Below, piece after piece: positions 47,648-58,862 of a stretch of 64,000 nt of DNA. The stretch's first letter is position 1, and every line of letters starts with the position of its first letter. Under the pieces are notes generated by a model that was not told the origin of the DNA, searched no databases, and saw only the letters and a list, made by a program, of their open reading frames with translations. A program made the translations under genes and the position numbers. Source of the DNA: Catenovulum adriaticum (GTDB taxonomy: Bacteria > Pseudomonadota > Gammaproteobacteria > Enterobacterales > Alteromonadaceae); the NCBI RefSeq assembly GCF_026725475.1, contig NZ_CP109965.1:1736001-1800000 (forward strand). Reading direction: 5' to 3'.

Positions 47648-48505
47648 ATGAATATTTTGGAAAAAATCGCTCAAAATCAAAATTCGTTCAGTAAATCAGA
47701 ACGTAAAGTAGCAGAAATTATTATGGCTGCACCACAAAGTGCTATGCACAGTAGTATCGCAACCTTAGCTAAAGCTGCAGATGTCAGCGAACCAACTGTT
47801 AATCGTTTTTGCCGGCGACTAGAAACAAAAGGTTTTCCAGATTTTAAATTACATTTAGCACAGTGCTTAGCTAGCGGAACCCCATATGTTAACCGTCACG
47901 TAGACGAAGCTGACGGGCCGGATGCATACTGCGCAAAAATATTTGATTCAACCATGGCATCGCTTGAAACAGCACGCCAACATTTAGATACAACAACGAT
48001 TAATCGAGCTGTTGATATTTTGACGCAAGCTCGCAAGATTTCTTTTTTCGGCTTAGGTGCATCAGCATCAGTGGCGCATGATGCTCAAAATAAGTTCTTC
48101 CGGTTTAATGTGCCCGTTATTTGTTTTGATGATGTATTAATGCAACGCATGAGTTGCATTAATAGCTCAGAAGGCGAAGTGATTGTATTTATATCACATA
48201 CAGGTAGAACAAAAAGTCATGTCGAAAGTGCAGCTCAAGCTAGAAATAATGATGCTACTGTTATTGGAATAACAGATGCAGCCAGCCCTTTAGCGCAAGA
48301 ATGTAACCTAGTGCTATCTTTAGAGGTTAGTGAAGACACTGACATGTATATGCCTATGTCTTCTCGAATAGCTCAACTTGTATTAATAGACATACTCGCA
48401 ACCGGATTTACATTAAGACGTGGTACAAAGTTTCGTGAAAACTTAAAACGCGTTAAAGATGGTTTAAAGGAATCTAGATACAACAAAGGGTTAAGAGAGC
48501 ATTAA
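47648..48505 (+). CDS. hexR: Transcriptional regulator HexR (RpiR family)
   Basis: A 285-residue RpiR-type repressor. Residues 1-77 form the HTH domain (KSERKVAEIIMAAP, ATLAKAADVSEPTVNRFCRRL) and about 115-260 the SIS sugar-phosphate domain (FFGLGASASVAHDAQNKFFRFNVP, FISHTGRTKSHVESA). HexR binds KDPG and controls Entner-Doudoroff, gap and pyk genes in Gammaproteobacteria. Divergent orientation from zwf and the two nearby boxes fit this role; pykA follows on the same strand after 139 bases. Confidence 0.95.
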   Translation: MNILEKIAQNQNSFSKSERKVAEIIMAAPQSAMHSSIATLAKAADVSEPTVNRFCRRLETKGFPDFKLHLAQCLASGTPYVNRHVDEADGPDAYCAKIFDSTMASLETARQHLDTTTINRAVDILTQARKISFFGLGASASVAHDAQNKFFRFNVPVICFDDVLMQRMSCINSSEGEVIVFISHTGRTKSHVESAAQARNNDATVIGITDAASPLAQECNLVLSLEVSEDTDMYMPMSSRIAQLVLIDILATGFTLRRGTKFRENLKRVKDGLKESRYNKGLREH

Positions 48506-48533
48506 TCGTTAAAACTTTTAGCCCTCTTTATTT

Positions 48534-48606
48534 TAGAGCTAGATTCACTTACTCTAGCTCTAGACTTAAAAATCAAATTTCATATTACTTATATTTTAAG
48601 TAATAT
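48534..48606 (+). promoter_or_regulatory. Two tandem perfect inverted repeats before pykA
   Basis: TAGAGCTAGA/TCTAGCTCTA (48534-48562, 9-base loop) and ATATTACTTA/TAAGTAATAT (48582-48606, 5-base loop) fill the hexR-pykA gap. The first may terminate hexR; the second is AT-rich and close to pykA, so it may be an operator. Neither matches the HexR box well. Confidence 0.5.
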
Positions 48607-48644
48607 AATTAAACACACGAACTCGCATATTGGGAGCCCAGCGA

Positions 48645-50081
48645 ATGTTTAGAAGAACCAAAATAGTCTCAACCTTAGGCCCTGCAACGGATAAAGATAA
48701 TAACTTAGAAAAAATCATCAAAGCAGGTGTTAATGTAGTCCGCATGAACTTTTCACATGGCGACGCCGAACAACATATTGAAAGAGCTGAAGCCGTTCGT
48801 CAAATTGCTAAGGATTTAAATTTAAATATCGGTATTTTAGGCGATCTTCAAGGTCCAAAAATTCGAGTTTCTACCTTTAAAGATGGCCCTATCTTCCTAA
48901 ACATAGGTGAGCAATTTATTCTTGATGCTCAAATGGGCAAAGGCGAAGGCAACCAAAACGCAGTAGGCCTTGATTATAAAGCCTTAGTTAATGATGTTCT
49001 ACCTGGTGATATACTATTGTTAGATGATGGTCGAGTTCAGCTTACGGTAGCGAATGTCGAAGGCGAAAAAATCATTACGACAGTTAAGATTGGTGGCAAA
49101 TTATCAGACAAAAAAGGCATTAATAAATTAGGGGGTGGCTTATCTGCACCTGCGTTAACTGCCAAAGATAAAGAAGACATTAAATTAGCAGCTAAAATTG
49201 GCGTTGATTATTTAGCCGTTTCTTTTCCACGTTCAGGGGCTGATCTTCAATATGCGCGTCAACTTGCGCAAGAAGCTGGATTAGATGCTCAAATTGTTGC
49301 TAAAGTGGAACGTGCTGAAACAGTCGAAACAGACGAAGCGATAGATGATATTATTACCAATTGTGACGTAGTTATGGTCGCTCGTGGTGATTTAGGGGTT
49401 GAAATAGGTGATCCCGCACTGGTAAGCAAACAGAAAAAACTTATTTCTCGTTCACGCCAGTTAAATCGCGCTGTAATTACTGCAACGCAAATGATGGAAT
49501 CTATGATTGAAAACCCAATGCCAACCCGCGCTGAGGTCATGGATGTTGCAAATGCCGTTTTAGATGGAACAGATGCTGTTATGCTTTCAGGTGAAACTGC
49601 CGCAGGTCAATATCCGTTAGAAACGGTCACCTCAATGGCAAGTGTTTGTCTTGGAGCTGAAAAGCACCCTAGCATTTTGACATCGCACCATAGACTCAGC
49701 AAAGAGTTTGATTCAATTTCAGAAACAACTGCGTTATCTGCTATGTATGCGGCAAATCATACCAATGGTGTTAAAGCGATAGTTTGCTTAACAGAATCGG
49801 GCAATACTGCAAAATTGATGTCTAGAATTAGTTCAGGTATTCAAATCTTTTCAGTTTCTCGTCATGAAAAAACACTAACCACTTGTGCATTGTATCGGGG
49901 GGTCCACCCATACTTTTTTGATTCAAGTACATCAAACCCTGCGTCATTAAGCAATGACCTACTAGGTTCACTAAAAGATGCGGGTCATTTAAATAAAGGC
50001 GATCTTATTATAATGACTCACGGTGATACCATGGAAACAATTGGTTCAACTAATACAATGAAATTAGTTCGAGTTAACTAA
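48645..50081 (+). CDS. pykA: Pyruvate kinase PykA
   Basis: A 478-residue pyruvate kinase of the PykA (type II, AMP/sugar-phosphate activated) type, nearly collinear with E. coli PykA (480). RRTKIVSTLGPATD, VVRMNFSHG, GDLQGPKIRVSTF, the active-site VMVARGDLGVEIG and the ITATQMMESMIENPMPTRAE block are present. ATG at 48645 is chosen because GGGAG lies eight bases before it and the N-terminus matches; the TTG at 48630 overlaps that ribosome site. It follows hexR and ends before a strong terminator. Confidence 0.97.
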   Translation: MFRRTKIVSTLGPATDKDNNLEKIIKAGVNVVRMNFSHGDAEQHIERAEAVRQIAKDLNLNIGILGDLQGPKIRVSTFKDGPIFLNIGEQFILDAQMGKGEGNQNAVGLDYKALVNDVLPGDILLLDDGRVQLTVANVEGEKIITTVKIGGKLSDKKGINKLGGGLSAPALTAKDKEDIKLAAKIGVDYLAVSFPRSGADLQYARQLAQEAGLDAQIVAKVERAETVETDEAIDDIITNCDVVMVARGDLGVEIGDPALVSKQKKLISRSRQLNRAVITATQMMESMIENPMPTRAEVMDVANAVLDGTDAVMLSGETAAGQYPLETVTSMASVCLGAEKHPSILTSHHRLSKEFDSISETTALSAMYAANHTNGVKAIVCLTESGNTAKLMSRISSGIQIFSVSRHEKTLTTCALYRGVHPYFFDSSTSNPASLSNDLLGSLKDAGHLNKGDLIIMTHGDTMETIGSTNTMKLVRVN

Positions 50082-50110
50082 TTATAAACACGAAAAACCT
50101 CAAAATATAA

Positions 50111-50140
50111 GATAGGCAAATAGCATATTTGCCTATCTTT
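50111..50140 (+). terminator. Terminator of pykA
   Basis: A 12-bp perfect stem (GATAGGCAAATA with TATTTGCCTATC) and 3-base loop, followed by TTTC, 30 bases after the pykA stop. Confidence 0.75.
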
Positions 50141-50197
50141 CAATTTCCGCGCCTCTACTTAAACCAACTTCTCAGCTAAAAGTTAAACCTTGCAGAT

Positions 50198-50983
50198 TTA
50201 ATAAATAAAAGCCGAAATTTGTCTAGACAGCCACAATGGATCATCCAGAGCTAAATCGTGGCCTGCAGTTGGGTGTAGGATAAAACTAGATTGGGGAAAA
50301 TGATGTGCCAATGCCACACTTGAACGATAATCGACTAAACGATCATTACGCGATGCAATAATTAATATAGGTACTTGAATAAGTTTTTTCGGTAACCTAA
50401 ATCGAGCGGCAGCAATAAGTTGCATAAGTCCATTAAACGGACTTATTGGATATTGCTCGGCAATTTTATACCAAGTATTGATTAGCTTTGACTCATTATA
50501 ATTAGTCAATTTATGATTCGAGGTTAATGCTAATATGCTTTTTTCTTTATTCACTTTAGACTCGACAATCAAAGAGCAAATTTTCAAATAATTTTGCCAG
50601 CGAAGCCTAATATAAAAAGGAGATAAATCTTTAAAACTTGAGTTAATTAGCACGATATTTGTTATTCTTTTGGGTTCGGCATCTGCCCAATCAACTGCTA
50701 TCATTCCGCCCATTGACAACGCAACAATCGCAATGCGTTCATATTGACTATACTGACGTGAAAAACGTTCTGAAAGCTCTTTCCGTAACTTAGAAATACT
50801 GCAACTTGACTTGCTTTTATATTCACAACCATTGCCTGCAATATCCATTGCAACAACAGGTATACGACTAGGTAACGAGCTTGCTAAAGTTTTTTCAAAC
50901 CCCATCCAGTGCCGCTGTTCACGAATGAGGCCCCTTAGCAATAAAACAGCTTGAACTGATTTTGCACTATGATCACTTCGCAT
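50198..50983 (-). CDS. Alpha/beta hydrolase
   Basis: A 261-residue alpha/beta-fold hydrolase. The nucleophile elbow ALSMGGMIAVDWAD, a likely acid in IIASRNDRLVDY and the His in HPTAGHDLALDDP form the catalytic triad. N-terminal LLLRGLIREQRHWMGFE is the oxyanion region. No signal peptide. Start ATG at 50983; a GTG directly before it is also possible. It starts four bases after the stop of the M14 peptidase gene, so the two form one unit. Substrate unknown. Confidence 0.85.
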   Translation of the reverse strand: MRSDHSAKSVQAVLLLRGLIREQRHWMGFEKTLASSLPSRIPVVAMDIAGNGCEYKSKSSCSISKLRKELSERFSRQYSQYERIAIVALSMGGMIAVDWADAEPKRITNIVLINSSFKDLSPFYIRLRWQNYLKICSLIVESKVNKEKSILALTSNHKLTNYNESKLINTWYKIAEQYPISPFNGLMQLIAAARFRLPKKLIQVPILIIASRNDRLVDYRSSVALAHHFPQSSFILHPTAGHDLALDDPLWLSRQISAFIY

Positions 50984-50986
50984 CAC

Positions 50987-52012
50987 CTAGTTTCCATACC
51001 AAAGTTGAGTCGCTTTTTGCGCCATATTAAAACTTTTACCGTCGTCTAACCAACTTTCATAAGACACGGTTAATCGCATTAAAAATTCCATTAAAACTAA
51101 ATGAGATCTTAATACTCGTTTCACTCTATGTGGCTTAATCGGATGAAATAAACCTAAGCTTTTTAAGAGTTGTGCGGGATTTTTCCGCACCCATCTCCAA
51201 GATCCCATTTCTAATGTTAATGGTAAAAATATCGTATTTAATTTCAAAGATTCGTCGTATAAAAAATCCCAAATATCACCGTGACACAAATAATGCAAAG
51301 ACTGAGGTTCAAAAATGTAATTTTGATAGGGGTAAGCCTGAAACAACAAATCTCGAATATGATACATCTCACCAATATGGTGTATTGGTTTTAATTTACT
51401 TTTTGCATACGGAAACCAAATTCGATCATGTAAACCAAATCCTGAATGGCAATCTAAGACCACGCTAAACTTCCGATTAAAACAATGTTGTTGAATATAA
51501 TTCGTTAAAGCCAGCGTTTCGGTTTCACATTTTAAACCGTACTTGCCACGATACCAGGGTAAAGACGAAGAAATACGATGACCACCAACTAGAAAGGAAG
51601 TTGCTTCGGTACTTTCAATAGGCGCGTTTCGCATTAAATCAACACCATTGCCATTTGAACGTTTATGTAAAGCAACACCAACGGGATTAACTAATGGTAT
51701 AAAAAGAATGGTTAAATGCTTAAGCAAATCGTTTAATGACAAATCCCAAGATAGTCGTCCTAACAAACTTTCTAGAAACGCTAAAATAACTTGAGTACCA
51801 ATTCGCTCTAAACCATGAACCCCACCAACAAAACATAAACAAGGTAAATTAGCGTCACTTGCACCGAGTTTTAACGCATATATAGGTAGATTGATATCTT
51901 GGTAAGTAACGTGGGAGATAATTTCATGAGATAAATGACCATTGGAAGTATCAATTAAATACTCTATTTGCTTTAGTTCTGGTAAGTAGCTATCTATAAA
52001 AGGTTTATGCAA
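50987..52012 (-). CDS. M14-family zinc carboxypeptidase-like protein
   Basis: A 341-residue M14 peptidase-like protein. Zinc ligands are visible in FVGGVHGLERIG (HxxE, near residues 70-73) and VVLDCHSGFG (His); the LTLEMGSWRWV Glu is in the expected catalytic place. The TILFIPLVNPVGVALHKRSNGNGVDLMRN block is typical of the DUF2817/M14 succinylglutamate desuccinylase-like group. No signal peptide, so the substrate is probably cytosolic. TTG start with GAGG five bases before it. It forms a two-gene unit with the downstream hydrolase. Confidence 0.83.
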   Translation of the reverse strand: MHKPFIDSYLPELKQIEYLIDTSNGHLSHEIISHVTYQDINLPIYALKLGASDANLPCLCFVGGVHGLERIGTQVILAFLESLLGRLSWDLSLNDLLKHLTILFIPLVNPVGVALHKRSNGNGVDLMRNAPIESTEATSFLVGGHRISSSLPWYRGKYGLKCETETLALTNYIQQHCFNRKFSVVLDCHSGFGLHDRIWFPYAKSKLKPIHHIGEMYHIRDLLFQAYPYQNYIFEPQSLHYLCHGDIWDFLYDESLKLNTIFLPLTLEMGSWRWVRKNPAQLLKSLGLFHPIKPHRVKRVLRSHLVLMEFLMRLTVSYESWLDDGKSFNMAQKATQLWYGN

Positions 52013-52074
52013 TAGGACCTCTTGAATAAATGGATAATAAGTTTATTCAAGATACTACGTAATTTAAATGACAC

Positions 52075-52791
52075 TTATATGAATGCTTTTATTATGGTTC
52101 CTAAACCGCTAAGTGCAGAAAATGACAAAATAAAATATCTTAATTGAGCCGGCCCTACATATTTAGAAGCTATACTTGATAAATAAAAACCCAATATAAG
52201 CCCGGGGATAGCAATAATAAATAAATATAAATGCTCGAACGAGAGCTTATTAATCCACAATAAAGTGCTCACGATTACAATATTTAAAAACAAAAAGAAA
52301 GCCGCTAAATTTGCTTTTAATTGAGCCGCTTTCACATTTTGATAGAGTAAAGCTACCGGTGGACCACCCACCGCGGTTAAAGTACCCATAAAACCCGACA
52401 AATATCCGGCCAATGTCGTCGTTAGTTTATTTATTTTAGGCGAGTAACCAATAATAGATATAATAACAGCCAATAAGATCAGCGAACCAAAGACAATTTG
52501 AAATTGTTTAACGCTTACCATGTTTAAGATAACACCAGCAATCACAACGCCAAAAAAACCACCCAGCATAGTCCAAGAAACTTGATCAACTTTTAAATCT
52601 GATTTATCTCTTATTAACATAATCACCGTCATCACGGTAGAAATTAATACCATAGGACCGGGAACAAATTCTGGATTAATCATAAATAGTAAAGGTGCGC
52701 AAAACATACCTATACCATAACCGACCACGCCCTGGATTAAGCTGCCGAGTAATACAATTACGTTGACTAAAATAATTAATTCAATTGACAT
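52075..52791 (-). CDS. TSUP-family (TauE/SafE) membrane transporter
   Basis: A 238-residue membrane protein with about seven hydrophobic segments. The duplicated pattern VVGYGIGMFCAPLLFMINPEFVPGP and GYLSGFMGTLTAVGGPPVALLYQ is typical of TauE/SafE (TSUP) proteins, which move sulfite, sulfoacetate and other anions. ATG at 52791 has AGGTT upstream and is preferred over a TTG four codons earlier. The substrate is unknown; a sulfatase operon lies 8 kb away, but the rRNA operon is between, so a link is only a guess. Confidence 0.85.
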   Translation of the reverse strand: MSIELIILVNVIVLLGSLIQGVVGYGIGMFCAPLLFMINPEFVPGPMVLISTVMTVIMLIRDKSDLKVDQVSWTMLGGFFGVVIAGVILNMVSVKQFQIVFGSLILLAVIISIIGYSPKINKLTTTLAGYLSGFMGTLTAVGGPPVALLYQNVKAAQLKANLAAFFLFLNIVIVSTLLWINKLSFEHLYLFIIAIPGLILGFYLSSIASKYVGPAQLRYFILSFSALSGLGTIIKAFI

Positions 52792-52813
52792 AATAACCTG
52801 CAAAGCGGAAACG

Positions 52814-52842
52814 AAAAAAGCCCGACTCTTTCGAATCGGGCT
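52814..52842 (-). terminator. Rho-independent terminator of the rRNA operon
   Basis: On the minus strand AGCCCGATTC and GAGTCGGGCT pair around a short loop and are followed by TTTTTTCG. It is about 107 bases past the 5S 3' end. Confidence 0.9.
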
Positions 52843-52875
52843 GAATCTTGGGATGCTTTCACATCAAATTCTTAT

Positions 52876-52940
52876 GTACCGGATGTACGGTATGTCTAAA
52901 CTGCATGGATGCGTTGTTTAGACCTTATCCTAAAGGATAA
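52876..52940. repeat. Hairpin cluster after 5S rRNA
   Basis: Three stem-loops: GTAC/GTAC around CGGAT (52876-52888), GTCTAAAC/GTTTAGAC around TGCATGGATGCGTT (52894-52923), and TTATCC/GGATAA (52925-52940). They lie between 5S and the terminator and may aid 3' processing. Read on the plus strand, the first two carry GGA in the loop. Confidence 0.55.
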
Positions 52941-52948
52941 AATAAAGA

Positions 52949-53065
52949 GCCTGGCAGTGTGCTACTCTCACATGGGAACTCCCACACTACCATCGCCGCT
53001 ATTGTGTTTCACTTCTGAGTTCGAAATGGAATCAGGTGGTGCCACAATGCTTTGGCCGCCAGGCA
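52949..53065 (-). rRNA. rrf: 5S ribosomal RNA
   Basis: About 117 bases; the minus strand starts TGCCTGGCGGCC and ends with the complementary GCCAGGC. The conserved CCGAACTC-type loop region appears as TTCGAACTCAGAAGTGAAAC. Ends are set by pairing of helix I and may be off by a base or two. Confidence 0.95.
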
Positions 53066-53197
53066 TAAGTCGGTCTGTTAATTCACTTTTCAGTCAATTA
53101 ACCAATCAGGACAATACATAATAAAGAGTCAATCAAGTTTGTTTATTCATTCGCGCAGTCACACTTCACGTCATGTTAATAAACATTCGGCGTTGTA

Positions 53198-56078
<2,881 letters not shown>

Positions 56079-56183
56079 ATACAACCCGAATGTTTATCCA
56101 GATTGTACGTAGGACTGCTTGCTACTTTGAATACTAATTCAACTTGATTGAATTCGTTTTTCTTTATTACTTCTTGTCCAGAT

Positions 56184-56194
56184 TGTTAAAGAGC
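56184..56194 (-). promoter_or_regulatory. boxA antitermination site before 23S
   Basis: GCTCTTTAACA on the minus strand matches the rRNA boxA bound by NusB/NusE. It lies between tRNA-Ala and 23S. Confidence 0.8.
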
Positions 56195-56284
56195 GTGGTT
56201 AAAAAAACCAAACAAAATAATTAGCGTTAACTATTTTGTTTGGTTTCTGTGTACCTGACTTCGTTTTATATAATAATGCAAAAG

Positions 56285-56360
56285 TGGTGGAGCTAAGCAG
56301 GATCGAACTGCTGACCTCCTGCGTGCAAGGCAGGCGCTCTCCCAGCTGAGCTATAGCCCC
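56285..56360 (-). tRNA. tRNA-Ala (TGC)
   Basis: 76 bases with encoded CCA. GGGGCTATAGCTCAGC starts the molecule, the anticodon loop is CTTGCAC (anticodon TGC), and the T-arm is GTTCGATCC. Second tRNA of the spacer, after tRNA-Ile. Confidence 0.97.
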
Positions 56361-56470
56361 ATTTTTGCAGTCTTTTTTCGTAAATGTAATTCACTTTAAT
56401 TCCAGGCATTTTAATGCGAACGTTTAGCCTGCTAAACGAATATTAAAATAACGCAGAAGTAATGTGAATT

Positions 56471-56547
<77 letters not shown>

Positions 56548-56568
56548 ATACTCAATCTTTCACTTCAA

Positions 56569-56636
56569 CTTGTCGGCAAACCGACCTCACCGCTTTTACA
56601 AGGGATTGGGGTGCTAACTAGCTGAGCTACAGACCT
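56569..56636 (-). pseudogene. Degenerate second copy of tRNA-Ile
   Basis: On the minus strand this begins AGGTCTGTAGCTCAGCT, identical to the 5' arm of tRNA-Ile, and shares GGTGAGGTCGG with it. The anticodon arm has about four extra bases and no GAT, the T-arm is scrambled, and no acceptor 3' strand or CCA exists. It lies between 16S and the intact tRNA-Ile, 22 bases from the latter. Confidence 0.75.
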
Positions 56637-56739
56637 ATCTTATGACTTTCATCATTCGGTCTGTTGACCTTACGAAGTCTTTCTTTCAGTAACCAGTTAT
56701 TTATCTGTGTGAACACTGTGCATGTTTAATGAATTTTTG

Positions 56740-58270
<1,531 letters not shown>

Positions 58271-58394
58271 AAGTTTTTAAATCTTGCTCAATTAACTCAA
58301 AATCACATTTTCATGTGAGCCTGAATAAATTGATAAATTGTTCATTCATCAAATCTATGCCAGTGCTCACACAGATAAATAAGGTTACCTAATT

Positions 58395-58403
58395 TTTAAA
58401 GAA
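58395..58403 (-). promoter_or_regulatory. boxA in the rRNA leader
   Basis: TTCTTTAAA on the minus strand, about 125 bases before the 16S 5' end, resembles rRNA boxA. Confidence 0.65.
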
Positions 58404-58446
58404 CGTTGCGGATATTCCGCTGCTTCTTACCGAAGCGAGGCCGCGC

Positions 58447-58474
58447 ATTCTACGCTGTCCTCTTTTGTTGTCAA
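58447..58474 (-). promoter_or_regulatory. rRNA operon promoter P2
   Basis: On the minus strand a perfect -35 TTGACA (58469-58474) and -10 TAGAAT (58447-58452) are 16 bases apart, followed by a GCGCGG discriminator typical of stringent control. Confidence 0.8.
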
Positions 58475-58594
58475 GCCTTTATTTTTCGTTATTGATATTT
58501 AACGTTAAACAGGCCTTTTCAACGGTTTGAACTCTATTGAGCTGCGCATTCACTCGCTGATGTTTGTCTGCGTGTTGCTGCGTTGTGGGGGCGC

Positions 58595-58622
58595 ATTATA
58601 GGGACTAATTAAACCCCGTCAA
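58595..58622 (-). promoter_or_regulatory. rRNA operon promoter P1
   Basis: On the minus strand -35 TTGACG (58617-58622) and perfect -10 TATAAT (58595-58600) are 16 bases apart, followed by GC-rich GCGCCCCC. It is 148 bases upstream of P2. Confidence 0.8.
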
Positions 58623-58806
58623 CGCTTTTTTTGAATTTATTTGAAATTAAAGTTTGTTTGCTTATAAAAACAACTATTCTGCTTTTTTTTGCATATTTTA
58701 TGTACTTTTATTAACTTTGCAGTACAAAATTGTCGAACTATCACACTCCAACTTGAGAGATTAAAATTTTTATAATCTGAAAAATTATCAGCAGTGCCTT
58801 GAAAAC

Positions 58807-58838
58807 AAAAAAGGCTTAAATTAATTTAAGCCTTTTTA
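58807..58838 (-). terminator. Terminator of the sulfatase-agarase operon
   Basis: A 15-bp perfect palindromic stem, AAAAAGGCTTAAATT and its complement, ending in a T-run on either strand, 25 bases after the GH50 stop. Confidence 0.85.
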
Positions 58839-58862
58839 AGATTAACGGAAAAATTGATCTAA

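Larger units (their letters stand above)
58271..58862. other. 592-base gap: rRNA leader and promoters, then GH50 terminator
   Basis: No protein gene is seen. The minus strand holds two rRNA promoters and boxA, described separately; the AT-rich stretch 58625-58800 upstream of the first promoter could act as UP element or Fis region, which is inference. The GH50 terminator lies at 58807-58838. Confidence 0.6.

Noticed and set aside
53066..53197. tRNA gene between 23S and 5S
   Set aside because: No cloverleaf or CCA-ended arm is seen in this spacer.
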